Of a stretch of 64,000 bases of DNA, positions 44,863 to 56,720 are shown piece after piece; position 1 is the first letter of the stretch, and each line of letters begins with the position of its first letter. Made by a program: the position numbers and the translations under genes. Source of the DNA: Amyloporia xantha (lineage: Eukaryota > Basidiomycota > Agaricomycetes > Polyporales > Adustoporiaceae); NCBI GenBank assembly GCA_036971615.1, contig JAYKKR010000019.1:1-64000 (forward strand). Direction: 5' to 3'. The notes beneath the pieces are model-generated. The model had not been told where the DNA came from. It did no database searches and saw nothing but the letters and a program-made list of their open reading frames with translations.

Positions 44863-47149
44863 ATGTATGAAGCCATGGCACCGAAGCCGTGGGGAACCCC
44901 TGACCAAATCAAATGGTTCGAAGTCAGGCGGCCTGCTTTTCTGGCTTCTCAGAAGGCGGGGACGACTAGCAAATTCTGGGCGACTGTTGAACACGAATGG
45001 TTTTCGACCTATCCTGAACGCGACGAGCTGTTCGGTACCGACATCGCGGAGCTTACGCCTGAGCAGGAAACGTTACTCGGTGCCGCAATTCAGAAGCGCA
45101 AAGAGGTCAGTGTGGCGTCCTTGTGACTGATCTCGCTCATACATTGACCGCACCTACTCCACCAGAAAATCAAACAAAAGTTTTACAACGCTTCGCAGAA
45201 GGGTCGAGGCGTGGCTTCATCACGTCATCCGACTTTGACTCTCAGTGATCTCGCGGCACACAAGACTGGGCGCGCTCCCCAGGTAGTCGAAATATATTCA
45301 AAACACCATTACAAAGACAAAGTTAAGCCCCTTGTGGACGCGGAGATCGAGGCGCGGAACGCGACGCGTACCGAAACACTGGAGATCATCAGACGACACA
45401 CTCGTGAGGCGTTTGAGGCAGAACCTGAGACCGTGCAAGAAGCGGTACGTGCCTCAGCCATGGCCGCCCGGGCGCAACTCGAATCGAAAGCGGCCAGTGC
45501 TGACAAGGAGACCGAGCCGTCTCCTGAGGACTATCAAAGGTGAGTGGGACCTCTGTATATTGCACAGGTGGTCCTAAGACGCGCGGTAGAGCGATCAATG
45601 ACGTGCCGTCATTCCTTTGCGACGTGCTCGAAGCTCTGGCGAGGCGGTGCGGGTGGTCGTTTAGCCTCATTGGCGGAGGGCCATGCCCTGAGGAGGAGGG
45701 CGATATTCGCACCATGTCGTGAGTGTGTTCTAATGTTGGGGGAATACTGACTGAATATGGCTCGACAGCATTCACATTGGCAAGACTCCTGCGGGACATT
45801 CGTTCAAACAAGTGCATACTGATTTCGAGAACCTGTGGCTGAAACCTTACGGTGCGTTCTTGAAGGCCGTGTATCGTGAGTGTTCACGGTTGTGCTTCCC
45901 CTGTCCTACTCTTACATTCGTTCCAGCTGCGGACGTGAGGCAGCGCCGTGCACTCGGCAATAGCGAGGCTACAGAGGACGACCGAGCGGATAGCCCCGTC
46001 GCGCTGTCCATGTCATTGCCGGCGGCATGTGGGGGACAAGCAGATAGCCCTCACGGCGTTGAGACTCCCCCGTGTGCCGATAACATCCAAGTTGGGGAAG
46101 TTGATCGAGGCGCGGGGATTCTAGATGTCCATATGCAATTCCCGCCCGAAGTGGGTTTACCAGAGTCTCGGGCCGCAGATCAGGGTGTCGAAGATCCTGT
46201 TCCGAGGTCCCCGAGGCCAGGCGATATGATGGCGCGCACATCTTCCTCTTCAGGCAACATGCTCGACCCCGGGCTCGAGCCCATACGGTTTGTGGTGGGA
46301 CCGCAACCTGATTGGGCGGAATTCGATATGGACAAATTCATCGCCATGGAGCACGGTCAGGACTCGACGATTCTGGGCCCTGGTGATCAAGATCTCAGCC
46401 CTGATCTCTCGCAAAATGCCATTAATGTCGACTCACTCTCTCTCCTCGCTCTGCTGAGCGCAGGGATGCCACCCTTGCCAGGGCCATTGCCATCAGGTGA
46501 CGTGACACCTACCCCTTCGTCGCAGCAACAACACGAACTGCCGTGGCCGGACGAATCGTTCGTTGCAGCTCCTACACCCGGCGACATATCTCTGGCGCCG
46601 GCCCTAGCACTTCCCGAGCGCTCTGTCATGTCTGCTATCACATCCCCCTCTTTCGAGTCGGATCTAGCACCTCCCGAGCGCGTCGTGACGCCTGCCGTCT
46701 CACACGCCACTGGGGCTTCCCCTCCGCGTCAAGAACACGCGCCTCCTCTAGCATTAACCGACAATTCAATACATGACCCGCCCATAGAGCTGACGTCAGC
46801 ATCCCAGCAACCAGCGCCGAAGGCGAAGAAGAACCGTGGGCGTACTGGCGGCCGTGGCAGACAATCTCAAGCTGTACAGAGCGACACTGGTCCCAGGGAC
46901 GAGCAAGAAGCTGTGACAGAGCGGACGCCTCTGACTTTGATGCTTGGAGAGCAAGACCAAGGGGCCTCTGCGCAACCGCTGTGCTCAGATACGAGGCCGA
47001 AGCGCGTCCGCGTGCCACCGAAAGCTGCAGACGCGAACTGGGTGCCTACAGCGCGCGGGAGCGACAAGGAGAATGGTGGCGGTGCTAAGCGGAAGGCTAC
47101 CGGTGAGGGAAGAGCAGGGGGAAGAACGAAGAGGAAGGCGGCGTCTTGA
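44863..47149 (+). CDS. KDZ-element cargo protein of unknown function, 691 aa
   Basis: Five exons: 44863-45105, 45166-45539, 45590-45718, 45769-45875 and 45927-47149; all joins are GT-AG and give one frame of 692 codons. ATG at 44863, or 44875 (MAPKPWGTPDQIKWF). The N-terminal ~300 residues look like a conserved domain: FLASQKAGTTSKFW, then KIKQKFYNASQK, RAPQVVEIYSKHHYKDKVKP, then DVPSFLCDVLEALARRCGW with SLIGGGPCPEEEGDIRT, and FENLWLKPYGAFLKAVY. The remaining ~390 residues are acidic and Pro/Ser-rich, ending in basic clusters (AKKNRGRTGGRGRQ, KRKATGEGRAGGRTKRKAAS) that look like nuclear localisation or DNA-contact tails. Similar proteins are common in mushrooms, but no function is known to me. 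Divergent from the Caulimo_VI-domain gene. Confidence 0.75.
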
Positions 47150-47515
47150 ATGGTGAAGGCGCGGAGGTGGAAAGACACTTGCATTAGTATGTCTTGATCC
47201 CATTCTGTTCTCGCCGTCGCGCTCTGTATTTGCCCATGTAATTTCGTCATGTTCTCGTTGCGATGGACTCAGTATCCGGTGACTTCTCATGTTGCAGAAT
47301 TACGTTTGTTTTGTAGTGACGTTTCTTGGTATTTCTTGGTATCTTGAGGCTGTAATAACAGATGTTGCTGTAAAAAAGGGACTGTGACAACAGAAATATA
47401 TTGTTGCTGTCTCTACATGTGTGACTTTAGGTGAAAACATAGCGTGATGAGTATATGTCATTATATAGCACTGACAGGCTATGACTGCCGGACTTAGGCT
47501 TACTATCATGTACAG

Positions 47516-47717
47516 ACGAGATTACATAAGCAAGGAAGGTGGCACAAGAACCGAGCGGGCCCGACGCGAAGGGCCGAAGGTTTGCCCCTGCCAGATATGG
47601 AAAGCTGGAGCGGGATGTTAATTACATAAGCAAGGAAGGTGGCAAAAGAACCAAGCAGGCCCGACGCGAAGCTCCGAAGGTTGGCCCTGCCAGATATGGA
47701 AAGCCGGGGTGGGATGT
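47516..47717. repeat. Tandem duplication of about 98 bp (KDZ right part)
   Basis: Two copies starting ATTACATAAGCAAGGAAGG at 47522 and 47620, with about 90% identity by eye. Non-coding. The rest of 47150-47960 holds no supported gene. Confidence 0.7.
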
Positions 47718-47934
47718 TTCTGGTCGCGGACGGCATGCTGCCTAATCTGGCTGCATGAAGAGCGCCGACGGACGGCCCAAGGACGACCGGCCAGAAATGG
47801 GCGCCAAAGAAGGCACACGTGATGAAGGGCTGCTAGATATAGGCAGCAGCGGTAATGTATGACAAGCTGTGGCATTTATGTATAAACAGCACGGCTGTGA
47901 TTACAGTGAGTTATACATCACCATTTTGCACTTG

Positions 47935-48440
47935 CTACAGGCTATTTATGTATGAATATGGCACATACGCCTGACGTAGAAGGGGAGTAGTGCACGCGTG
48001 GCGGGTGTCGGGGAGTAGCAAGCACAGGTGGCGGGCATCGTAGAGTAGCGAGCGTGCGCGGTGCGCGACAAGGAGTACTAAGCGGGCATGGTAGGCATTG
48101 AGGAGTAGACTATAGTGTGCACGGATGGCGGGTGTCGGAAAGTAGCGAGCGTGCGCGGTGGATGTCGGGGAGTAGCACGTGTGCGTGGCGGGCATCGGGG
48201 AGTAGCAAGCACACGTGGTGGGCGTCGGAGAGTAACGCGCATGCGCGGTGCGCGGCGGGGAGTAGCGGCCAGCGGGAGTAGCGAGCGTGCGTGGCGGGCA
48301 TCGGGGAGTAGCAGGCATAATAAGCATCGGGGAGTAGACTATGATAGCGCGCACGGGTGGCGGGCGTCGGAGAGTGGCGAGCGTGCACGGTGGGCGGCAG
48401 GGAGTAGCAGGCGGCGGGAGTAGCGAGCACGGGTAGCGGG
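47935..48440. repeat. Right subterminal minisatellite
   Basis: GC-rich degenerate units, the reverse complement type of the left minisatellite. The part beyond the terminal repeat (47975-48247) differs in unit order from the left side. Confidence 0.8.
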
Positions 48441-48700
48441 CGTCGGGCGTCGGGGACTACGTAGCAGGAGCGCCGGGTGGCTGACGTTATCTGGCGGCTA
48501 GATAGCCCCGACGGCCTTATCAGCGATGACAAAGCTTTTATCAGTGATCTCGACTCTGAGTACTTGAATTGGCAGGAGGTGGTAGCTATCTGGCGGTGGT
48601 ACTGGCAGTGTGCGGGGACATACCAATCGAAGCTAATTAGCTTGCCACACCTCACGTGTATGCCAAGCTAATTAGCTATATTTACGGTGAGGTTGAGGTG
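48248..48700. repeat. Right terminal inverted repeat of the KDZ transposon
   Basis: 453 bp, reverse complement of 35228-35680 with two visible mismatches. It includes the same paired AAGCTAATTAGCTT palindromes near 48625-48680. Confidence 0.92.
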
Positions 48701-48708
48701 CGGCAAAT
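48701..48708. repeat. Target site duplication, right copy
   Basis: CGGCAAAT, identical to 35220-35227. Confidence 0.92.
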
Positions 48709-48929
48709 TGAAGAGACAAGTGGCGAGTACACATATAGCTGGTTTCAGAGTATTTGGTACGAAGACAACTACAAAACATAGCCATAAGTGTCCTTTATAA
48801 AACGTACACTCACCTATCTTGGCAGTCATCGGATGCACTCGGCGTTTATAAACGCTCTGGCTATCTGTCCGAATCAAATACTATGATTACACCAAAAAGA
48901 CACTGGAATGACTGCTTCCTAGGAGTCGC

Positions 48930-50548
48930 TCAGAGGCAAGAAAACGCGGGATCTACAGCAGACCAATCTGATGAAGGCCCTCGACACAAAGGGTGACTGG
49001 CTGAGCTCCACGCGTCCACATCACTCATGTAGTCATACTCGGGAGAATAGAGCCGTGTGGCGACGTACTCTCCCATCTCAGTCGTGATGGGCTGCACAAT
49101 CCGTTGTCCATCACTCTCAGTCACTCTCCACCACCTCCATAATGAATCCTTGCGGAACCCACGGCGCGGAGCATCATCTTCCTCTGCCGGTTCCAGCACG
49201 GTGCTGAGGATCGCAATGTAGCGCAGCGAAGGGACAGACTCGGCAAGCTCCGCCGGAGCCTGCGCGAACGCGACCTCGTCACGAACCCGAAGCTGTATAC
49301 AGACCACACGCGACTGTCGAAGGACTAAAGGTATCTTTCCCTGCAATGCGCATTTTAGACAAGAGTCCTGTTCGTCGATCCGATCGCAGGTGAAGCGCGT
49401 ACCATCCAATCACGGAACCTTGCTGATGGCCAGAAGTTGTTAAGGTCCAGATCGAGGACGCGCAATCTCGGCGCGAGGTCGACTATCCGTACCCAGAGGA
49501 GCACGTCCGTTGCATAATGCGGGGAATAAGGCGAGAGGCGGTCCAAGGATAACACGACGGGTGACATGGCTTCTACTGCAGACAAGATCAGTCTGGTGCC
49601 GCGCATCAGTCTGGCGGCGGGGTCATTTCTATCCGTAGGAATAGGCGGGTTGAAGATGGATAAGTTTAGATGATGCACGGGACAGCGGAGGCCCCAATAA
49701 GTCAGATTCATGATCGTGCCGTGGACAAAGTCCAACTGCGACCAGCACGCCTGGCTCCCAGGCTCAGGACTAACACGGGTCTTGTTCTGGCCCTGAAGAC
49801 TGAGCGTGCGGATGTTTGGGAATGCACGGAGGAGGTCATCCAACGAGGGCGCATCATCGGACAAGGCAGAGAAGTTGAGATGGCGGATAGAGGAGAGGTG
49901 TTGCACAGGAGCCTCCGCGTCGTTCAGACGATCCGCCGGGACGCTCTGTAGGAGTCCCAGATCTAGCATCTGTAGATTATCATGGTGGGAGATACTGGTC
50001 AAGAGCGCGGCAAGGTCGATGTGACCAGCCACCCATGTAGGACGTGGACCACGAGTCACAGAGCCTCTGTCCATCTCCCCTCTGACAAGTAAGCGACGAG
50101 GTCTACTGCGCATCTTAGAGATGACACGTAGCGAGCACTGTCCAACTTCGTGTAGTTCAACCTCTTGCAGGCCTTCCAAATTCTCCAAGGCACGCGCGAC
50201 GCGAGGTTCTATCCAGATCCATGCGTCAAGGGGTGTTCGTATAGATATATGGGTCAATAGGACCGCTTTCTCGATGATGTCTGCGAGCCGCGATGCGAGA
50301 CGTGGGATGGAGTATTCATCCACAGTGATCCTAAGTTCTCGCACATAGCGCAAACGATCAGGCATGTCACCGAGCAGATACTCGTGCGCTTTCATGAACC
50401 TCTTGGATGTCCGGAGCTCGACGACAGAGAGGGCCTGTTGTTTGGCGATGAAATACAAACTGCGAGAAGTGGCGGCCACGCGCCATGCATCGCGGGGGGA
50501 GAGGTAGGAGACAATGACGAAGAATGTGTCTTCGTTGAGCACAGTCAT
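48930..50548 (-). CDS. F-box/leucine-rich protein 1, 518 aa
   Basis: Probable substrate adaptor of an SCF ubiquitin ligase. Exon 1 is 49403-50548, exon 2 is 48930-49340; the 62-nt intron has donor GTACGC and acceptor CAG. The F-box lies at residues 1-40 (TFFVIVSYLSPRDAWRVAAT, then SRSLYFIAKQQAL). Irregular leucine-rich segments follow, such as LENLEGLQEVELHEV and LRVLDLDLNNFWP. Exon 2 gives a C-terminal domain with VAFAQAPAELAESVPSLRYI and a Trp-rich LWRWWRV. It is a paralog of the next gene and shares its intron position. The KDZ transposon inserted about 230 bp beyond its stop. Confidence 0.8.
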
Positions 50549-51409
50549 GATTGATTCTGTAGAAAGCAGACACAGTGGTACAATCCAAGTTGCCAGTTAT
50601 ACGCCTGGCTCATAATTGTCATTTCGACCACATCGACGTCGTTATATAACATTCAGAACTGGTACGCGCGCCATTTTCACCGCGCAACACGAGCACACCA
50701 TACTGTGCCAGAATTATGTATGTACTCTGACTGACATTTATGGTTGCTTTTATCACGCGACACAAACATCCCTGTCAGAAGTCGAACAGCCACACATCGC
50801 TTATGCTATTCAAGTGGACTGTCGACGCAGACTTGGGAAATAGTATGCCTGTAAGTCTGAAAGTAATTAGATCGATGTCTGTGATTCCTGATATGCTGTT
50901 CGACAGAATACTTGATGTGGTCGACGAGGACTGCGCGCGCAAAGGAAACCATTGCGAGACTCGGAATCTCTCACAGTCAAAATTCCCATGGTGGATCACT
51001 CCTTCTTGATGGTGGGCACTGAGTAAGCGCAGTTAAGATCGTAAATTCATAAGGGTGACGACAGGAGCACGAATATTTCGTGTTCCAGCGGCTGTCCATC
51101 GAATCGACTGGCTGCACACACGTCGTCTGACTCTTATAATTGAAGGCAGTGCTCACGACAACCGAGTCCACGCAAGATGAGAAGAATATGTAAGCCTTCC
51201 TCATTTTCACCGTGATTTATAGTTGCGAACTGTCCCTGTCATCTGAGTGTCGTAATTAAAATTTACGTAGGAACCGGCCAACTCCAGAGAAAAGTCGCGA
51301 GCGCACATACATTGGGTTTCAGAAGGTTGGTATCAAAGACAACCACGCTACGTGTCCTTGCTAAAACGTACACTCACCTATTTTGGCTGTTATCGGGCCC
51401 ACTCTGCGT
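50549..51409. other. Intergenic region within the F-box tandem duplication
   Basis: No gene. The part just upstream of F-box gene 1 (about 50640-50720) resembles the upstream part of gene 2 (53057-53140), including a GTTATATAAC/GTTATAAAAC TATA-like site. The part 51281-51410 resembles 48710-48850 downstream of gene 1. These mark the two duplicated units. Confidence 0.55.
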
Positions 51410-52968
51410 TCATAAGACGTCCAAATCACTCATGTAGTCGTACTCGGGAGAATAGAACCGTATGGCGACGTACTCCCCCATCTCAGTCGTCATGGGCTGC
51501 ACAGTCCGCTGTCCCTCAATCTCAACCACTTGCCACCATCTCCACAACAAACTCTTTCGAAATCCACGGGGCGGAATAACCATCCCCCGATGCGGTCCCG
51601 GCACGGTGCTGAGGATCGCAATGTAGCGCAGAGAAGGGACAGACTCGGCAAGCTCCGCCGGAGCCTGCGCGAACGCGACCTCGTTGCGCACCCGGAGCTG
51701 TATACAAACTACACGCGACTGTCGCAGGACTGGAGGTATCTTTCCCTGCAATGCGCATTGTAAAAAGAAGTCCTGTGCGTGGATCCGATCGCAGGCAAAG
51801 CACGTACCATCCATTCCTGGAACCTTGCTGATGGCCAGAAGTTATTAAGGTCCAGATCTAGGACGCGCAATCTCGGCGCGAGGTCGACTATCCGCGTCCA
51901 GAGGAGCGCGTCCGTCGCGTGATGCGGGGGATAAGGCGAGAGGCGGTCGAGGGATAGCACGACGGGTGACATGTCTTCTATCGCGGACAATATCAGTCTG
52001 GTGGCGCGCAGCAATCCCGGGGCGGGGTCGTTTACTAGTAGATCCTCAACGGTAATCGGGTTCAAGATGAATAAGTTCAGGTGATACACGGGGCAACGGA
52101 GGCTCCAATAAGTCAGGTTCACGGTCGACCCGTGGACAAAGTCGAGCTGTGGCCAATATGCCTGGCTCGGCGGCTCAGGGCCCTCACGTAGCTCGTTTTG
52201 GCCGAGAAGGCTCAGAGTGCGGACGTTGGGGAATGCACGGTGGAGATCGGGCAATGAGGGCGCATCCTCCGGGTCCGAAAAATCATACATTGTAGAGAAT
52301 TTGAGATGGCGAATGGAGAGGTTTTGCACGAGAGCAGCATCCGCTTCGTTCGGACGGTCCGCCGAGGTCCTCTGTTGGAACTCAAGATCCAGCATCTGTA
52401 GGTTGTCATGATGGGCGATGCTGGTCAAGAGTGCAGCAAGGCCGATGGGACCTGCCACCCATGCAAAACTAGGTAAATTTCCCCCAACTTCTCTCTCTCT
52501 CTCCCCTCGGAGAAATAAGCGGCGGGGTCTACTACGCATGTTAGAAATGACCCGTAGCGAGCGCTGCCCAACTTCGTGTAGCTCAACATCTTGCAGGCCT
52601 TCCAGATTCTCCAGGGCACGCCCGACGCGAGGTTCTGCCCAGATCCATGCGTCAAGGGGCGTTCCTATAGATATGTGTGTCAATAGGACTGCGTTTTCGA
52701 CGATGTCCGCGAGCTGCGATGCGAGACGTGGTTTGTAGGTCACAGTGATCTTCAGCTCTCGCACCCAGTGCAAACGATCGGGCACGTCACCGAGCAGATA
52801 CTCGTGCGCTTTCTTGAAACCCTCGGGTGTCCGGAGCTCGACGACAGAGAGGGCCTGTCGTTTGGCGATGAAATACAAGCTGCGAGAAGTAGCGCCAACG
52901 CGCCATGCATCGCGGGGGGAGAGGTAGGAGACAATGATGGAGGACGTGTCTTCGTTGAGCATAGCCAT
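51410..52968 (-). CDS. F-box/leucine-rich protein 2, 498 aa
   Basis: Exon 1 is 51808-52968, exon 2 is 51410-51745; intron GTACGT...CAG of 62 nt at the same place as in gene 1. I chose the ATG at 52968 (MAMLNEDTSSIIVSYLSPRD) because it aligns with gene 1; an upstream in-frame ATG at 53013 exists. The F-box is at the N-terminus, followed by the same leucine-rich layout. The C-terminus is shorter than in gene 1 (ends DYMSDLDVL). Identity to gene 1 is high in the F-box and in exon 2 and lower in the middle, as expected for diverging adaptor paralogs. Confidence 0.8.
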
Positions 52969-54745
52969 GACTGATCCCGTGGAAGGCAGACGCAGTGGCG
53001 CGATTCGGGTCACCAGCTACGCCTTCGTCGTAAATGCCATGTCGACAGTGGACGTTATAAAACAGTCAGAACAGGGTACGTACGCGCACCATTTGTCCCC
53101 AAGCACACCAGGCCGCGCCAGAATCATGTGCTCTAATGATTGAACATGTGCGGTTGGTCTTACTCCTGATACTACTTCAGTAGCATAAATGATGCGTGGT
53201 TATAACATCTGACAGGGACATTAGCATCAGGCGACTCGCAATGTTCCTGACCATTGCAAGGGAAATGTTTATCAGTGCGAATGGTGGGAAGAGAGTACTC
53301 ACTATGGGTAATGTTTCAAGCGCCATTCTAAGAGGATTCAAGAGGGCGAAGAGGTGGCTATGGTCCATCAGGCTGACCATCAACGCCCACTGTCAGACTG
53401 TCGACGCAGACATCACTGCACGACGTACCTCTACTCACCTATTATATTAATGAGATACCATACGTGAAAGTTGCGTATTCACGTCCAGCATTCAGACGGC
53501 TCCTTTCTGTCGTCGAATTGAATAGCAGAATAAGTAGTAAAGGGTAGCATTAAGACGGCTGTACACCGGGAAATACGTTGACACAACATTGTCACCAGTG
53601 AATGATTCGGGCGTCTATTAGGAAACTTCAACTTGAACCAGCCTTCGAAGGCCTTCAACCTCGACCTCGACGTCCATGATATTATGTCTGTAAACCTCGA
53701 AATTGCTCGTTGATATCACACAATGACGAGACAGGCAAACAAAATGATTGACTTCGGCCTCCTGTCCTCAAACCACCAGCTCGGCCATACCATGGGCACA
53801 CATGAGCACTCAGTACTCAGTCACCGTTTCTGTTACTCCCCTCGACTCCGATTGCTTTGGAAATCTCTTGTATCTCTGTGTAGATTTCCCGGCTCATACA
53901 ACCCATTATGTACTCCTGCGCATCTGACCGCTGGATATTGTCATGAACATAGACCGCGCCAACTATCCTTGCTTGTCTTTCAACGATGACAGAACGTCAT
54001 ACCACATGAATGATCGTGGCCCAGCAAAACATATCAGTATAGAGCCCGTCAATCTGTCGGGGTTGTGTGCCTGTTTGTGGCCAGCGTCGTCGTTCTATCA
54101 GTATTCCTTTTGATTTTTACGGACCAACAGGCTAAGTGTCGTCCCTCCTCCACATCGTGAGCGACTACTTCTATGCTGAAAAGTGTATAATGGCGTTCCA
54201 GAGCTCTCTTCGGTGGTGCAATTTCATTGGATGCCCTCAACGTACCAGTATCACTACTCGCATTCAGGGGTTGTGGTGCATCCTCCATCCGGTCCAACAT
54301 CGACGGCGGACGTAGTATTCAAGCCTTCTCAAACCCACCGCGAAGACGCGAAGGCATGATGAGATGTGTATATGGCGCGTGCAAGAGGCCGTTCTCCTCT
54401 GGAGTCACGTCGCTCAGCAGAAGTACTGAGTCAAACACTACCTCCTAAGCCATGTTCCTCCTCTCAGCCCACGCCCGTTGTGTCTGAGGTTGATGACGAT
54501 AACTTTCTGCTTTGACCTTTGATTTAGATCGCGGCCGGTCCAAGCAGCGCTGTACATTCAATGGGGCCCGCGTCAGCCACGCCGCTTGGACCACCTGTTG
54601 CTTAGGAGCAACGCTTTGCGCCACTTGCGTGGCCCATTTCTGCGGCCACTGGCCCATTGTTCGCACGTATAAATACAGGCTTCCCTCTCTCTCAATCTCC
54701 CATTCCCCTCTACCTTCACCAACACTTCTAGCATTTTCGCATTCG
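52969..54745. other. Intergenic region, no gene supported
   Basis: The left part is the upstream half of the F-box duplication. Other short frames have no coding character. Confidence 0.45.
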
Positions 54746-56070
54746 ATGACGAGCTCACGACGACGGCGACGACTCGCTTTTATCAAGTGTTCACGTCCGG
54801 ACTCATTACCACTCCTCCTATACCATACTTCTTCATCTGCGCGTCCGCGCTTGTCGGTGGGCAGCCAGATGTCTTCTGGAGACCCTCTCCACAACTCGGG
54901 CACCGCGCGGTGCTGGTCAGTACTTCTCTTTAATTTCGCAATGTCCTTTCGTACTCATTTCGCGACCCATCCAGCAACATGCACCGTATGTGCTGATGCA
55001 CGTACGGGGATGTCCTGGAAGAGAAGACACCAACACCTCTCTTTCAGGGCATGTCAATGGTCCTATCGCGCTGGGCTTATTGGCCAGCCAGACGTATTCC
55101 ATACCTGGATCGCGAGATTGCTCTGGGAGAACTCTTGTGACGGGCATCCCGACCGAAGCGTCAAGGTGCCCACGAAGCGCAAGAAGACACCCGACATCGT
55201 CAAGTCCCTCGATACGCCAGCGTGGTGTTCTTCATCTTCACTGCATTCGCTAAAGAGTCGACACTGGTATGTCTGCTTTCTCTGACAGACAAAATGTCTG
55301 GATATGAGCTGACATATCTCATAGGCAAGATGGAGAGTAGAAGTCAGCCCGACCGGTTTGCTCCCGCAGGTGCTGTTAGCGACCCCCGGTCTGCTCCTCT
55401 CCCACAAGTACCGTTCCCAACCCGTTGTCGCCTCCGCCTCCTTCATCTCCTCTGCCCCTCTGCCCTCTCCCAGCACCTCTTATCCTGCCCTTCCTACGTC
55501 CATAATCAGGGTCCTCTCATTCAAGTTCCGTACGCGCGGCGTGCTCCGCAACCACCAAGTGAGCCTGTCGACAGGAGGAACAGGTACAATCATTTGAGGG
55601 TGCTCTTCGTGCATCATCCACGTCCAGCACAAGCGTCAAAGTCTCGACCTGCGCTGAGACTGTATCTCCCACGCCTCGGCAAAGACAAGGTGCTGAAGCT
55701 ACGGGATGCATCGAAGCCAGGACGCGAGGTGAGGGAAGTGTATGAGGGCAACGGCAGGATGTTCATGGGGGGCTGCCTCACAGCATTCAATCACCGTTGG
55801 ATGCCTGTCAGTGGCACATCGACAACCCGAACAGAGGGACAAGCGGCCAGCTACGCGATATCTGCACCTCTGATGCATCCGAAGACAACATCTGGCTACA
55901 AGGTGGACTGGAGCTTCCAACTTAGCCATAGTATCATTCAGGGCCCATTCCAACCACGATTGTTTGCAGCGGGGAGTTCTCTGTCTGTGAGCGATAGTGG
56001 CTGTGTTGCGTTCTGTGCTATTTACCCTCGCCCGTGCAAGCTGAAAAAGTTCGCGTTGTCGAGAAACTAA
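54746..56070 (+). other. Unresolved locus, possible intron-containing gene
   Basis: An ATG at 54746 opens a frame with an Arg/Ser-rich, mitochondrial-presequence-like N-terminus (MTSSRRRRRLAFIKCSR). A GTCAGT donor at 54916 and a TTTCAG acceptor near 55048 could extend it through HTWIARLLWENS and KVPTKRKKTPDIVKS. A later frame near 55360-55600 contains SFKFRTRGVLRNHQVSL. The pieces do not join into one model I trust, and I do not recognise the family. Confidence 0.25.
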
Positions 56071-56486
56071 GGTGCAACGTACCAGTACTCGTAGTTACAC
56101 TGTTCGACTTTCATCCTCGTAGCGATCGATCACTCCGATGCTTGCCACTGATCCCCAGTCACTTGTCGCATCAGCTCTCTGTCCATCAGCTATACCGGTT
56201 TCACTACTAAGGATGAATTGCATTTTTTGTCTCGCATATTAGACAGCCCGGATACCGCAGAGCATTATATGCATGAGTCTGACTCGAGAGGAAGTTCAGA
56301 CATGATTGTTCACTATTGTCAACCAATCCGTCGTGTGGTCCCCGGGCAGACCGAGTCAACAGTTAAATGAGTAAATTTTGCGCGACGTGAATTGAGATCC
56401 ACGACAGAGCAGTACATGGCTGTATAAAATTCAAGATAGAGGATGTGGATCCCCGAATTGATTATATCCCAAATGAATATTACCAT

Positions 56487-56720
56487 TCACGCGTCAACGA
56501 CACAGAATCGTAGCTTGGGTGCGGCTTCTGGAGCATGACTTCTACCTTCTGCGCGTTGGGTGTTAGTGACACAAAGATTCACATTGAGGCGGGATAACTC
56601 TATCTTCGTCCATTTTATATCATATGCCGTGAAAATGCGAGCCAACATCGCGTTGACTTCATCAGCAGCAAAACAGCGTGCGATACTCTTGAATGCGAAG
56701 TCCGAATTGGAAGGAGACAA
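56487..56720 (-). pseudogene. Cytochrome P450 C-terminal relic
   Basis: The segment ARCFAADEVNAMLARIFTAY followed by DIKWTKIE matches the stretch after the heme-binding cysteine in the intact P450 at 61229-63460 (GRFFAANELKVLLAHVVTTY, then DVKMEKD). The cysteine itself and everything before it are absent. It lies in opposite orientation to the intact gene. The neighbouring 56071-58482 has no supported gene; a short AGC-repeat is near 56912-56928. Confidence 0.6.

Larger units (their letters stand above)
35228..48700. mobile_element. KDZ-superfamily DNA transposon, 13.47 kb, with cargo
   Basis: Both ends start CACCTCAACCTCACCGTAAA and are flanked by the perfect 8-bp duplication CGGCAAAT. The terminal inverted repeats are 453 bp (35228-35680 and 48248-48700) with two mismatches that I see. 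Next come subterminal minisatellites, then four genes: transposase, an unknown basic protein and a Caulimo_VI-domain protein on the minus strand, and a 691-aa protein on the plus strand. Near-identical repeats, an intact duplication and an apparently unbroken transposase point to a recent insertion of a possibly autonomous element. KDZ elements are abundant in basidiomycetes and some carry TET/JBP genes; none is seen here. Confidence 0.92.

Noticed and set aside
35228..48700. hAT element (also makes 8-bp duplications)
   Set aside because: The encoded transposase has the KDZ hallmarks (CxC2 cluster, LDANFRLKRK, YDIACQW, GEAVERGW, STKEMGPGSRRD) and no hAT dimerisation domain.
35228..48700. TET/JBP dioxygenase cargo
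   Set aside because: I looked for it because fungal KDZ elements can carry it, but none of the four gene models shows the HxD...H iron-binding pattern of that family.
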